Origin: Bacteroidota bacterium
GTDB lineage: Bacteria; Bacteroidota; Bacteroidia; AKYH767-A; JAHEYN01
Direction: 5' to 3'
Length of the DNA stretch: 46,109 bases
Assembly (NCBI GenBank): GCA_947448795.1
Contig: CANFOZ010000017.1
Location: forward strand, 1 to 46,109
Below are positions 1-9,602 of the stretch, one piece after another. The position numbers and the translations under genes were made by a program. Within the stretch, counting starts at the first letter, position 1; every line of letters begins with the position of its first letter. The notes below the pieces were generated by a model. The model made no database searches. It saw nothing but the letters and a program-made list of their open reading frames with translations, and was not told where the DNA came from.

Positions 1-2682
1 GTCAGATAGGGCTTCAATAGCAGTATGCGGTGCGTTCTTGAGCACATTGTCTTTTTTATCTGCAGTGCCGTCAATCACTTGTTGGATTTCGTGACGGATA
101 CTGATCATGGCTTCGCAAAAGCGATCCAGCTCAGCCAACGATTCGCTTTCTGTTGGCTCAATCATCAAGGTGCCGGCAACCGGGAAGGAAACCGTTGGTG
201 CATGAAAGCCATAGTCCATGAGGCGTTTGGCGATATCTTCCACCTCCACACCGCTCGTCATTTTAAACTGACGACAATCGATAATCATTTCGTGAGCCAC
301 GCGGTTGTGCGTTCCTGTATAGAGCACAGGGTAATGTTCTTCCAAGCGTGCTTTGATGTAGTTGGCATTGAGGATGGCCTTGCGTGTAGCAAGTTCCAAG
401 CCATCGCTACCGAGCATTTTGATGTAGCCATAAGATATTAGCAAGATGCTTGCGCTACCCCAAGGTGCTGCAGATACGGCAGGTATCGCTTTGGATCCAC
501 CGGTTGCAACGACTGCGTGTCCTGGCAGAAAGGGTGCTAGTTTCTCAACCACACCAATGGGTCCCATGCCAGGACCGCCACCGCCATGCGGGATAGCGAA
601 GGTTTTGTGCAGGTTCAAATGGCACACATCGGCACCGATGGTGGCCGGGTTGGTAAGTCCAACTTGTGCGTTCATGTTGGCGCCGTCCATGTAAACCAGG
701 CCGCCGTTGTCGTGAATGATTTGTGTGATTTCTTTGATACCCTCTTCAAACACACCGTGTGTTGAAGGATAGGTAACCATCAATGCGCAAAGCACATCTT
801 TGTTAGCGACGGCTTTCTCGCGGAGGTCGTTGATTTCGATGTTGCCTTTTTCATCGCATTTCACCACCACTACCTTCATGCCGGCCATTACTGCTGTTGC
901 AGGATTGGTGCCGTGAGCAGAAGAGGGGATAAGCACGATGTTGCGTTGCAGATCCTTACGGTCGAGATGGTATGCGCGTATCACCATGAGGCCGGCATAT
1001 TCGCCTTGTGCACCCGAGTTGGGCTGCAAGGAAACAGCTGCGAAGCCGGTGATCGTTTGAAGGTGAAGCTCCAGTTCACGAATGATTTGCAGGTATCCTT
1101 GAACCTGATCTGCAGGTTGAAAGGGATGCATCTGACTGAAATGCGCCCAGCTTAGTGGAGCCATTTCACTCGTTGCATTGAGTTTCATGGTGCACGACCC
1201 CAGAGGAATCATGGAGTGGGCGAGCGAAAGGTCTTTGTTTTCAAGGCGTTTGAGGTAGCGCAGCATGGCCGTTTCGGAGTGATAGGCACTAAACACAGGA
1301 TGGGTGAGAAATTCGCTGCTGCGCTTTACAAGACTATCATTGTTTTGCTTCTTGTTTGTTGCTTTTGCTTCAACACCAAAAACAGTTAGCAGAGCTACAA
1401 GGTCATTGTCCGTGGTGGTTTCATCCAAGGAAATACAAATGTGCTTGTCGTTTTCGTAACGCAAGTTAATTCCCGCTTCGAGTGCTTTGGTGCGGATTGC
1501 AGCGAGTTTTGTTCCAACTTCGATGCAAAGCGTATCAAAGAAAGACGTGTTGCTTTGTTTGAAACCAGCTGCGCTGAGCTGTTCAGCAAGCGATACAGTT
1601 TGTTTATGCACGCGACTCGCGATGGTTTGGAGTCCTGTCGGCCCGTGGTATACCGCGTACATGCCAGCCATCACGGCGAGCAATACTTGCGCGGTGCAAA
1701 TGTTTGATGTGGCTTTATCACGACGGATGTGTTGTTCGCGTGTTTGCAATGCCATGCGGAGTGCGCGGTTGCCTTTGGCATCTTGCGATACGCCGATGAT
1801 ACGACCCGGCAGGTTGCGTTTGTATTTTTCTTTTACGGCAAAATAGGCCGCGTGCGGACCACCAAAGCCCATCGGAACACCAAAGCGTTGGGTGGTTCCA
1901 ACTACAGCGTCAGCGCCCCATTCGCCTGGTGGCGTAAGTAAAACGAGCGAAAGGATATCGGCAGCAACGGCTACTTGTATGCCTTTTTCGTGTGCAGCTT
2001 TTACCCATGCAGCGTAATCGTTGACTTGGCCGTTGGCGCAAGGGTATTGAAGCAACGCTCCGAAGAAGCTTTTATCCAAAGTCGCTGTACGCTCATCACC
2101 AATAACGAGTTCAATGTTCAAAGGTTCTGAACGCGTCTTCAGTAAGTCGATGGTTTGTGGGAAGCACTTGTTTGAAACAAAAAACTTGTTGTTGGCAGCA
2201 GTGTCTTTATCGGCCGTATGCATGAACATGATCATGGCTTCGGAAGCAGCTGTGGCTTCGTCGAGCAAAGATGCATTGGCGATCTCCATACCAGTGAGGT
2301 CGGTGACCATGGTTTGGTAGTTGAGCAAAGCCTCGAGGCGGCCTTGCGCAATCTCCGCTTGATATGGCGTGTAAGCAGTGTACCAGCCTGGATTTTCAAA
2401 AATATTACGCAAGATAACGGTAGGGGTGAAACACGGGTAGTAGCCCATCCCGATGTAGTTCTTCATCACCTTGTTTAAGAGGGATGCATTTTTTAACTCC
2501 TCCAGGTATTCTTGCTCACTTTGCGCGGCCGGTATATGCAATGCTTTCGAAAGACGAATGGAAGCAGGAATAGTTTCGTTCATTAAGCTATCTAAAGAGG
2601 CAGTGCCGATGGCTTGTAGCATTTTATCGGTTTCTGCTTGATCTGGACCATTATGTCGGGAGGCGAAGTTGACGGAGCTCAT
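1..2682 (-). CDS. gcvP: Glycine dehydrogenase (decarboxylating), P protein; C-terminus truncated by window start
   Basis: Open minus-strand frame from ATG at 2682 through base 1, missing from the ORF track because it has no stop in the window. N-term [33 protein letters not shown]; internal [57 protein letters not shown]; last visible residues [15 protein letters not shown]. Typical GcvP sequence. Confidence 0.95.
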   Translation of the reverse strand, partial: MSSVNFASRHNGPDQAETDKMLQAIGTASLDSLMNETIPASIRLSKALHIPAAQSEQEYLEELKNASLLNKVMKNYIGMGYYPCFTPTVILRNIFENPGWYTAYTPYQAEIAQGRLEALLNYQTMVTDLTGMEIANASLLDEATAASEAMIMFMHTADKDTAANNKFFVSNKCFPQTIDLLKTRSEPLNIELVIGDERTATLDKSFFGALLQYPCANGQVNDYAAWVKAAHEKGIQVAVAADILSLVLLTPPGEWGADAVVGTTQRFGVPMGFGGPHAAYFAVKEKYKRNLPGRIIGVSQDAKGNRALRMALQTREQHIRRDKATSNICTAQVLLAVMAGMYAVYHGPTGLQTIASRVHKQTVSLAEQLSAAGFKQSNTSFFDTLCIEVGTKLAAIRTKALEAGINLRYENDKHICISLDETTTDNDLVALLTVFGVEAKATNKKQNNDSLVKRSSEFLTHPVFSAYHSETAMLRYLKRLENKDLSLAHSMIPLGSCTMKLNATSEMAPLSWAHFSQMHPFQPADQVQGYLQIIRELELHLQTITGFAAVSLQPNSGAQGEYAGLMVIRAYHLDRKDLQRNIVLIPSSAHGTNPATAVMAGMKVVVVKCDEKGNIEINDLREKAVANKDVLCALMVTYPSTHGVFEEGIKEITQIIHDNGGLVYMDGANMNAQVGLTNPATIGADVCHLNLHKTFAIPHGGGGPGMGPIGVVEKLAPFLPGHAVVATGGSKAIPAVSAAPWGSASILLISYGYIKMLGSDGLELATRKAILNANYIKARLEEHYPVLYTGTHNRVAHEMIIDCRQFKMTSGVEVEDIAKRLMDYGFHAPTVSFPVAGTLMIEPTESESLAELDRFCEAMISIRHEIQQVIDGTADKKDNVLKNAPHTAIEALSD

Positions 2683-2708
2683 GTGTTTTTGTTATGTTTT
2701 TTCGACCG

Positions 2709-2716
2709 CAAAAGTA
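2709..2716 (-). promoter_or_regulatory. Bacteroidota-type -7 element (TACTTTTG) upstream of gcvP
   Basis: CAAAAGTA on plus = TACTTTTG on minus, 27 bp upstream of the gcvP ATG; no convincing -33 TTTG at 19 bp spacing. Confidence 0.5.
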
Positions 2717-2782
2717 CTTAAAATGTAACTTGTAATGTAATATTTTAACCAAATTATCAACCAAAAAGCAAATCCCCTGTTC

Positions 2783-2813
2783 TTTGTTTACTAGCAATTT
2801 TTTTTTACTTTTG
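2783..2813 (+). promoter_or_regulatory. Bacteroidota promoter TTTG-N19-TACTTTTG
   Basis: TTTG at 2783-2786, 19-bp spacer, TACTTTTG at 2806-2813, ATG at 2833. Exact match to the -33/-7 consensus TTTG-N19-TAnnTTTG. Confidence 0.65.
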
Positions 2814-2832
2814 GCCTAAATAAAACCCCATT

Positions 2833-3435
2833 ATGCGCTATCTGTTGTTATTGCTCGTTGTACTGTCTTTTTGTTCATTAAAGGCGCAAGATCGTTTGCT
2901 TTTGATGAATTGCAAAACAATCGACAGTGTTAAAGTTGTGGATATTAGTGCGAACACCGTCACCTACCTTTGCCAAGGCTCGCTAAACGAACACAAGATT
3001 TACCGCGAAAATATTTTTGCGATAACCTATAAAGACGGGAAAGAAAAGGTATTATATATGCCGGCTCCGGAGGATAACGACTTAGATATTGAGCAAATGC
3101 GAATGTTTATCAATGGAACACGCAAAGCGAAGGAGTCTTATCACAATTACAGCTCTTATCTGATTGGTTTTGTTGCCGGTGTAGCAGGCCCTGTTGCTGC
3201 CTTTTATTCGCTCCCCCCACTTATTGCACTGCCGCCAGCAACTGGTGTTTTTCTTGCCTCCTTGGGTTCCCCAAAAATGTCCAACTTGTCATATATAGAC
3301 AAGAAGTATCTTAATAATGAGGAATACATGATGGGCTTTCAGCGCAAGGCGCGTGCCAAAAAGATTAGGAATGCTTTTTTCGGATCGCTTGTTGGAGTGG
3401 CCGCAATGAGTGTTTATATGATATCGCAGAAATAG
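2833..3435 (+). CDS. Hypothetical exported/membrane protein
   Basis: 200 aa ORF; signal-peptide-like N-term MRYLLLLLVVLSFCSLKAQ, later hydrophobic segments; promoter-like sequence upstream. Confidence 0.75.
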   Translation: MRYLLLLLVVLSFCSLKAQDRLLLMNCKTIDSVKVVDISANTVTYLCQGSLNEHKIYRENIFAITYKDGKEKVLYMPAPEDNDLDIEQMRMFINGTRKAKESYHNYSSYLIGFVAGVAGPVAAFYSLPPLIALPPATGVFLASLGSPKMSNLSYIDKKYLNNEEYMMGFQRKARAKKIRNAFFGSLVGVAAMSVYMISQK

Positions 3436-3439
3436 CTGC

Positions 3440-4732
3440 TTAGTTTAAAACTGCACCAAGGCATTCTGAATAGATTTTTGCAGCTTCTTGCAAATCTTCT
3501 TTTGAATGCGCTGCCGACACAAAGCCTACTTCGTAACCTGAGGGGCCCATGTACACTCCTTTTTCAAGGAGCATGTGGTACATTTTGTTGAATCGCGGCA
3601 TGCCTGCCGCATCAATTTCATCGGCGGTGCGCACCGACTTAGCATCGGAAAAAGAAAACCAAAAAATACTTCCAAATTGGTGAATTCGAAAGGGTGTGTG
3701 TGTGTGTGGCAGTCCTTGCAGGATACTGTTTATAAAAAAACGGGTATTCACGGCCAACTGCTTGTAAAAGCCGGGTTGTAAGCAGATACGCAGCGCAGCT
3801 ATTCCAGCTGACATTGCAACAGGATTACCCGACAAGGTGCCGGCCTGATACACATCGCCTTCAGGCGATATTTTCGACATGATTGCCTTCGATGCCCCAT
3901 ACGCACCAACCGGCATGCCACCGCCAATTATTTTTCCATAGGTCATGATGTCGGGCGCGATGCCATAGACACCGGCCGCTCCTTCGAAGCCCACCCGGAA
4001 ACCGGAGATGACTTCGTCGAAAATCAACAGCACACCGTGCTTGGTACAAAGGTTGCGCAGCGCTTGAAGGTATTTTTTCGTTTGAAGAAGCAGTCCGTTG
4101 TTAGCCGGAATTGGCTCGATGATCACGCAGGCAATTTTATCAGCGCTGTTTTGAAGAGTTTCTTCAAGAATAACAAGGTCGTTAAGAGGCAATACCAGGG
4201 TGTCGGCAGCAAAGGATGCCGGTACGCCTGCAGATGAGGAAACGCCAAAAGTTGCCAAGCCGGAGCCGGCTTTAACCAACATCGAGTCGGTGTGTCCATG
4301 GTAGCAGCCATCGAATTTGATGATCTTGTCTTTGCCTGTAAAGCCGCGCGCTAGTCGCAAGGCCGACATAACTGCTTCGGTGCCCGAGCTGACAAAGCGT
4401 ATCTTCTCTATAAAGCGGTGGTTGGAAAGAATAAGCTCGGCCAAGGTGTTTTCTAATTCCGTCGGTGCGCCAAAGGTGGTTCCTAGCTCAACGGCTTCTA
4501 TGATTCTTTTGCGGATCACCGGGTTGTTGTGTCCATGGATGAGCGGGCCCCAAGAGCCACAAAAATCGATGTATTCATTGTCGTCGGCATCCCAGATGCG
4601 GCAACCGTCTCCACGTTGGATGAAAATGGGCGTTCCACCTACCGAGCGAAACGCTCGGACAGGAGAATTTACCCCTCCGGGAAATAGATCTTTTGCCTTT
4701 TCAAACAACGCTTCCGATTTTTTTCTTTTCAT
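3440..4732 (-). CDS. hemL: Glutamate-1-semialdehyde 2,1-aminomutase
   Basis: 430 aa; LFPGGVNSPVRAFRSVGGTP, RFVSSGTEAVMSALRLARGFTGKDKIIKFDGCYHGH, FDEVISGFRVG, GKIIGGGMPVGAYG. Confidence 0.96.
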   Translation of the reverse strand: MKRKKSEALFEKAKDLFPGGVNSPVRAFRSVGGTPIFIQRGDGCRIWDADDNEYIDFCGSWGPLIHGHNNPVIRKRIIEAVELGTTFGAPTELENTLAELILSNHRFIEKIRFVSSGTEAVMSALRLARGFTGKDKIIKFDGCYHGHTDSMLVKAGSGLATFGVSSSAGVPASFAADTLVLPLNDLVILEETLQNSADKIACVIIEPIPANNGLLLQTKKYLQALRNLCTKHGVLLIFDEVISGFRVGFEGAAGVYGIAPDIMTYGKIIGGGMPVGAYGASKAIMSKISPEGDVYQAGTLSGNPVAMSAGIAALRICLQPGFYKQLAVNTRFFINSILQGLPHTHTPFRIHQFGSIFWFSFSDAKSVRTADEIDAAGMPRFNKMYHMLLEKGVYMGPSGYEVGFVSAAHSKEDLQEAAKIYSECLGAVLN

Positions 4733-4751
4733 TTGTGTTGGAATTGGATTG

Positions 4752-4759
4752 CAAAAGTA
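4752..4759 (-). promoter_or_regulatory. Putative -7 element (TACTTTTG) upstream of hemL
   Basis: CAAAAGTA on plus strand, 20 bp upstream of the hemL ATG. Confidence 0.45.
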
Positions 4760-4773
4760 TTGATTAATGACCG

Positions 4774-6087
4774 ATGAGCATGAAAAATGATCCGATTAAA
4801 TTATACAACACCCTTGAGTTCGCTCGAAGTTTAGACGCCGAAGACCCCCTGGCGCGCTTTCGCAACTTGTATTACATCCCGCGCAAAACGCAGCGGGAGG
4901 TGGTTTATTTGACGGGTAACTCGCTTGGCCTTTTGCCGCGCGACACCTTTACGCATCTGGAAGGAGAGCTTTTCGATTGGGCGCACTATGGCGTGGATGG
5001 GCATTTTCGTGCCAAGAATCCCTGGGTGTCTTATCACGAGCGACTTGCAGTGCCTTTGGCTAACATCACCGGAGCAAACAAAAACGAAGTGGTTGCGATG
5101 AATTCGCTTACCGTTAATCTGCATCTGTTACTTGTGTCTTTTTATCGCCCAACAAAACAACGACACAAGATCATTTGCGAATATCGACCGTTTCCCTCTG
5201 ATCGCTATGCGCTCGATTCGCAGATTCGTTTCCATGGATTCGATCCAACGGAGTCGCTCGTCGAGTTAAAACCCCGCGAAGGCGAGTCTTGTTTACGCAC
5301 AGAAGACATTTTGGCCACCATACAAGAACATAAAGATTCCCTGGCGCTAGTCATGATGGGTGGCGTAAACTACATCACCGGCCAGGCCTTCGATATGCAA
5401 GCCATTACTAAAAAGGCCCATGCATGTGGTGCTATGGCGGGCTTTGATTTGGCGCATGCTATTGGCAACATACCTTTGGCGCTTCATGCATGGAATGTGG
5501 ATTTTGCATGCTGGTGCAGTTATAAATACCTGAACTCCGGTCCTGGTGGAGTAGGTGGGGTGTTCATTCACGAAAAGCACCTCAACGATCCATCTATTCC
5601 GCGCTTTAACGGCTGGTGGGGTGGTGATGCGAAAAAGAAATTCCTCATGGCCGATGAATTTAGCCCAGCGCCTACTGCCGAGGCCTGGCAGCTGAGCAAC
5701 GCGCCTGTTCTCGCTATGTCTGCCCACCATACTGCCTTGACCTTGTTCGAAGAAGCAGGCATGATGCAACTGCGTAAGAAAAGCCTCTTGCTTACCAGCT
5801 TGCTTGAGTTCTTAATCCAAGACATAGACAACACCTATTTCAAAGGCGAAGAAGTGCTTGAAATTATAACCCCATCGGATCCAACGCAGCGTGGCTGTCA
5901 ACTATCTCTGGTGGCTCATGGTATGGGCCGCGAGCTGCACGAAGCATTAGAAGAATGCGGTGTGGTAGCCGATTGGCGCGAGCCCGATGTTATTCGGATG
6001 GCGCCTGTGCCTATGTATAACAGCTTCGAAGACGTTTGGTTAGTTTGGTCTTCCCTCGATTATATCCTTAAAAAGAAATTCAAATGA
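4774..6087 (+). CDS. kynU: Kynureninase
   Basis: 437 aa; VYLTGNSLGLLPRDT, GVDGHFRAKNPWVSYHE, NEVVAMNSLTVNLHLLLVSFYRPT, FACWCSYKYLNSGPGGVGGVFIHEKH. Confidence 0.95.
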   Translation: MSMKNDPIKLYNTLEFARSLDAEDPLARFRNLYYIPRKTQREVVYLTGNSLGLLPRDTFTHLEGELFDWAHYGVDGHFRAKNPWVSYHERLAVPLANITGANKNEVVAMNSLTVNLHLLLVSFYRPTKQRHKIICEYRPFPSDRYALDSQIRFHGFDPTESLVELKPREGESCLRTEDILATIQEHKDSLALVMMGGVNYITGQAFDMQAITKKAHACGAMAGFDLAHAIGNIPLALHAWNVDFACWCSYKYLNSGPGGVGGVFIHEKHLNDPSIPRFNGWWGGDAKKKFLMADEFSPAPTAEAWQLSNAPVLAMSAHHTALTLFEEAGMMQLRKKSLLLTSLLEFLIQDIDNTYFKGEEVLEIITPSDPTQRGCQLSLVAHGMGRELHEALEECGVVADWREPDVIRMAPVPMYNSFEDVWLVWSSLDYILKKKFK

Positions 6088-7430
6088 AAAGTGCTAAAGT
6101 AAGTGTGATTGGTTCGGGGCTTGTGGGCTCTTTGTTATCTATATACCTTGCCAAGAGGGGCCATGCGGTGTCCACGTTTGAGCGTCGACCGGATATGCGC
6201 ACGCAGAAAATTGTGGCCGGTCGCTCGATCAATTTAGCGCTGTCCGACCGCGGCTGGCGTGCCTTAGAGGCCGTTGGTATCAGCGAAGATATCCGCGCCA
6301 TCTCCATACCGATGAAAGGCCGCATGATTCATGCAGTAAACGGCGATTTGAATTTTCAGTCCTACGGAAAAGAAGATCAAGCTATATACTCTGTTTCACG
6401 CGGTGTACTGAATTGCAAGTTGATGGATTTGGCAGAAAAGCACGGTGTTGAAATCTTCTTTAACGAGCGCTGCTTATCGGTGAATGCAACCAAGAAGCAG
6501 GTTGAGTTTGAGCATGCTAAAACAGGCATCAAATCGACGCATCAGTCGGATCTTATTTTTGGTTCGGATGGCGCGTATTCTGCAGCACGACTGCAAATGC
6601 AGCTAGGCACCGATCGTTTCAACTATTCGCAGTTTTATATACCACACGGGTATAAGGAATTAACTATTCCCGCTGGTCCTGATGGAACTTTTCTCATTGA
6701 TAAAAACGCACTGCATATTTGGCCGCGTGGCGAATTCATGCTCATTGCACTTCCGAACCTCGACGGTAGTTTTACATGCACTTTGTTTTTTCCTTTTGAA
6801 GGCGAAACCTCTTTTGCAACGCTTAAAACCGATGCTGAAATAATGGATTTTTTTCAGCGTGTTTTTCCAGATACAATCCCCTTGATTCCTACTCTTGTTG
6901 AGGATTTTAAAAACAATCCGGTTGCTTCTTTGGTTACTGTTAAATGTTATCCTTGGCGCATCGGCGAATCGATGATGCTGATTGGTGATGCGGCTCATGC
7001 CATTGTGCCCTTTTTCGGGCAAGGCATGAATTGCGGCTTCGAAGATTGCCTGGTGCTCGATAGTTTGATGGGTACAAAAGGAGATGATTGGGATGCCATC
7101 TTTGAAGCCTTTCAAGGATTGCGCAAGCCCGATGGAGACGCAATCGCAGATCTGGCCTTACAGAACTTTATTGAGATGCGCGACTTGGTTGGGCAGCCCG
7201 CTTTCCGTTTGCGTAAGCAAATAGAGGCACGTTTCTCCGGTTTGCATCCAGCTAAATGGACGCCACAATATTCATTGGTCACTTTTTCACCGCAGGTGCG
7301 CTACTCCGAGGCCTTGGCCGAAGGGAAGAGGCAAGAAAAAATTATGGACCAAATCATGGCCATGCCCGGTATTGCTGAAAAATGGGATTCAAATGAGGTT
7401 GAAAATAAAATCCTAGAACTGTTGGCTTAG
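6084..7430 (+). CDS. kmo: Kynurenine 3-monooxygenase
   Basis: 448 aa; VIGSGLVGSLLSIYLAKRGHAVSTFERRPDMR, GRSINLALSDRGWRALEAVGI, MMLIGDAAHAIVPFFGQGMNCGFEDC; ATGA overlap with kynU. Confidence 0.95.
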   Translation: MKSAKVSVIGSGLVGSLLSIYLAKRGHAVSTFERRPDMRTQKIVAGRSINLALSDRGWRALEAVGISEDIRAISIPMKGRMIHAVNGDLNFQSYGKEDQAIYSVSRGVLNCKLMDLAEKHGVEIFFNERCLSVNATKKQVEFEHAKTGIKSTHQSDLIFGSDGAYSAARLQMQLGTDRFNYSQFYIPHGYKELTIPAGPDGTFLIDKNALHIWPRGEFMLIALPNLDGSFTCTLFFPFEGETSFATLKTDAEIMDFFQRVFPDTIPLIPTLVEDFKNNPVASLVTVKCYPWRIGESMMLIGDAAHAIVPFFGQGMNCGFEDCLVLDSLMGTKGDDWDAIFEAFQGLRKPDGDAIADLALQNFIEMRDLVGQPAFRLRKQIEARFSGLHPAKWTPQYSLVTFSPQVRYSEALAEGKRQEKIMDQIMAMPGIAEKWDSNEVENKILELLA

Positions 7431-7432
7431 CC

Positions 7433-8032
7433 TTATTTAGCTGCTTCCTCTGCGTATTTCTTGTTCAGGCCTTCGAGCACATATTTTGTGATGTTGAGCG
7501 AGTCGTTCGCAAGCAATATGCCCCCTTCTTGGGTATATCCAAAAATGAATTGATACCGACCGGTTTTGTTCATTTCGCGCAGGTATGCGTTGAGTTGGTT
7601 GTATAAAGACTTGTTGAATTCTACATTCTGCTGCGCCATCTTCTCTTCCACGCCCGTTTTGTAGTCCATAAGTTGCTGCTGCTGCTGCATTAGTTTTTCT
7701 TCCTCTGCCTGCATTTGCGCCTCGGTCATATTGCCTGCGCGCGCCTTGCTTTGGGCTGCATCGTAGTTCGCCTGCAGTTGCGCCTTTTTACCTTCCATAT
7801 CTGCTTCGAAACTCTTTTGAGCTGTTTCAAATTCAACCTTCTTCTTTTGATAGAGGGTATAGTTTTCGAGTAAGGTGTCTATGTTTACATAAACCAAATT
7901 ACCACTGCCCGAAGCCGATACCATTGGAGGCATTGCAGTTTCATTTTGGCCTTTAAAATGGAGCACATAAAGAATAGCCACAGCTATGGCTAAAGTAATG
8001 TTAGAGACGATGGCTAAATTGCGGAGGTTCAT
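7433..8032 (-). CDS. OmpH/Skp family periplasmic chaperone-like protein
   Basis: 199 aa; N-terminal hydrophobic anchor, VYVNIDTLLENYTLYQKKKVEFETAQKSFEADMEGKKAQLQANYDAAQ, coiled-coil region, C-term YQFIFGYTQEGGILLANDSLNITKYVLEGLNKKY. Confidence 0.88.
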   Translation of the reverse strand: MNLRNLAIVSNITLAIAVAILYVLHFKGQNETAMPPMVSASGSGNLVYVNIDTLLENYTLYQKKKVEFETAQKSFEADMEGKKAQLQANYDAAQSKARAGNMTEAQMQAEEEKLMQQQQQLMDYKTGVEEKMAQQNVEFNKSLYNQLNAYLREMNKTGRYQFIFGYTQEGGILLANDSLNITKYVLEGLNKKYAEEAAK

Positions 8033-8043
8033 ATTTTTTTTTG

Positions 8044-8051
8044 CAAAAGTA
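8044..8051 (-). promoter_or_regulatory. Putative -7 element (TACTTTTG) upstream of ompH-like gene
   Basis: CAAAAGTA on plus strand, 12 bp upstream of the ATG. Confidence 0.4.
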
Positions 8052-8189
8052 CTGTTTTGTAAATGAATAAAGCCTGAATTATGGTTGTATAGAGGCTTTA
8101 ATTTGTTGGTATTTATATTGTAAATAATTGAATATCAATAGATTATAATAAAAATAAAATTAATTGTATGTACAATGAATATCTATTTC

Positions 8190-8197
8190 TAAATTTG
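8190..8197 (+). promoter_or_regulatory. Putative -7 element (TAAATTTG) upstream of YceI
   Basis: TAnnTTTG match in an AT-rich intergenic region, 25 bp before the ATG at 8223. Confidence 0.4.
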
Positions 8198-8222
8198 AAT
8201 TCATAAATAAAAAACATAAAAA

Positions 8223-8813
8223 ATGAAAACAATTTTATTGACTGCCTTTGCTGCAGTAACTATGCTTGCTACGCAGGCGCAATCAACATGGAAAGTGGAT
8301 GCTGTTCACTCCAACATCCGTTTTGAAGTAAGCCACTTAGTGGTATCCGAAGTAGAGGGATCTTTCAAGAAATTCGAAGGCACTTGTGTGAACCCGAATA
8401 CAACGGATGATTTTTCTAAGTCAACAATCGACTTCAGCATTGAAGTTGCATCTGTAAACACGGATAACGAAATGCGCGACACACATTTGAAAGGCGATGA
8501 TTTTTTTAGCGCGGATAAATATCCGACCATGAAATTTAAATCCACCTCAATGACCAAGACGGGTGATAAAACCTATAAATTGGTTGGCAACATGACCATT
8601 CGTGATGTGACCAAGCCGATGGAGTTGCTTGTAACTTACGGTGGTACTATGAAGGATCCCTATGGCAATACCAAAGCGGGTTTTAAGGTGCAAGGCACCA
8701 TCAACCGTATTGCTTATGGTTTAAAATGGAACCAGATGCTTGATGGCGGCGGTTCTATTGTTGGGGAAGACGTTAGTTTTCGTGCCAACTTAGAAATGAC
8801 GAAACAGAAATAA
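8223..8813 (+). CDS. YceI family protein
   Basis: 196 aa with signal peptide; WKVDAVHSNIRFEVSHLVVSEVEGSFKKFEG, DEMRDTHLKGDDFFSADKYPTMKFKS, GNMTIRDVTKPMELLVTYGG. Confidence 0.95.
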   Translation: MKTILLTAFAAVTMLATQAQSTWKVDAVHSNIRFEVSHLVVSEVEGSFKKFEGTCVNPNTTDDFSKSTIDFSIEVASVNTDNEMRDTHLKGDDFFSADKYPTMKFKSTSMTKTGDKTYKLVGNMTIRDVTKPMELLVTYGGTMKDPYGNTKAGFKVQGTINRIAYGLKWNQMLDGGGSIVGEDVSFRANLEMTKQK

Positions 8814-8836
8814 GTGTTTAGTGTTTTTGTGTTAGG

Positions 8837-8867
8837 GCCGGCTCGTTTATCGAGCCGGCTTTTTTTT
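8837..8867 (+). terminator. Rho-independent terminator after YceI
   Basis: GCCGGCTCG-TTTAT-CGAGCCGGC followed by T8; perfect 9-bp stem. Confidence 0.92.
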
Positions 8868-8872
8868 GCCCT

Positions 8873-9508
8873 TTATTGAAGAAATGGATTGTGCGTTTTC
8901 TCATGTCCAATTGTTGTGGAGGGGCCATGTCCGGGGTGAACAACAGTTTCATCGGGCAGTGGCCAAAGCTTTTGGCGGATGGAGTTTAGCAAGGTTTGGT
9001 GTTCGCCGCCTGGTAGGTCGGTGCGGCCTATACTCTCATAAAAGAGCACATCGCCAGCGATGAGTTGTTTGGTTTCTTTGTTGAAGAACACAACGCTGCC
9101 AGGTGAATGGCCTGGGGTGAAAAAAATGTCTAGCGTGGTGCTTCCAAAAACAATCGATTGGCCCTCGTTTATAAACTTCGCAGGAGCTGGTGATGGCTCG
9201 GCCGGCACACCATACATCCGAGCAACATCCATTAATGCGTCGAGCATTGGAAGGTCCAGTTCATGCATCTCCAAGCCTAGACCAAAGGTATTAGCCACCC
9301 ATTTGTTTCCTAAAACATGGTCGATGTGGCAATGCGTGTTAAGCAGTTTAACGGGTTTCAGTTTGTTGTCTTGCAGGTAGCTCATTAACTCTAGGCGTTC
9401 GTCTGCGTTAGCGCATCCTGGGTCGATGATAACGCATTCGCCCGTTGCATCGGACAATACATAGGTGTTTTCAGAGAAGGGATTGAAAGTAAAGGACTTG
9501 ATGTGCAT
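8873..9508 (-). CDS. MBL-fold metallo-hydrolase (glyoxalase II-like)
   Basis: NTHCHIDHVLGN (HxHxDH), FTPGHSPGSVVF, LIAGDVLFYESIGRTDLPGG, VVHPGHGPSTTIGHEK. Start MHIKSFTFNPFSENTYV at 9508 preferred over the track's 9556. Confidence 0.93.
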   Translation of the reverse strand: MHIKSFTFNPFSENTYVLSDATGECVIIDPGCANADERLELMSYLQDNKLKPVKLLNTHCHIDHVLGNKWVANTFGLGLEMHELDLPMLDALMDVARMYGVPAEPSPAPAKFINEGQSIVFGSTTLDIFFTPGHSPGSVVFFNKETKQLIAGDVLFYESIGRTDLPGGEHQTLLNSIRQKLWPLPDETVVHPGHGPSTTIGHEKTHNPFLQ

Positions 9509-9602
9509 GTCTAAGGGTTTTTGTAAACATACAGCTTTTGTAGAAAATGCCTGCATCCGATACGCGCTTGTTTGCTTTTATTTGATTAAATTCGCAAGGT
9601 AC

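Noticed and set aside
25-2478. Series of plus-strand ORFs (138, 82, 80, 88, 119, 70, 68, 86 aa)
   Set aside because: Shadow ORFs antisense to gcvP, whose own frame is open across the whole region but is missing from the track because it runs off the window.
3694-3708. (GT)7G dinucleotide run, possible phase-variable tract
   Set aside because: Lies inside hemL, likely essential, encoding LPHTHTP; too short and in an improbable gene for contingency switching.
7671-7690. GCT trinucleotide run in ompH-like gene
   Set aside because: Encodes poly-Gln in a coiled coil; in-frame and common in this family.
8164-8175. TTGTA-TG-TACAA inverted repeat upstream of YceI
   Set aside because: Short 5-bp arms in an AT-rich intergenic region; insufficient evidence for an operator.
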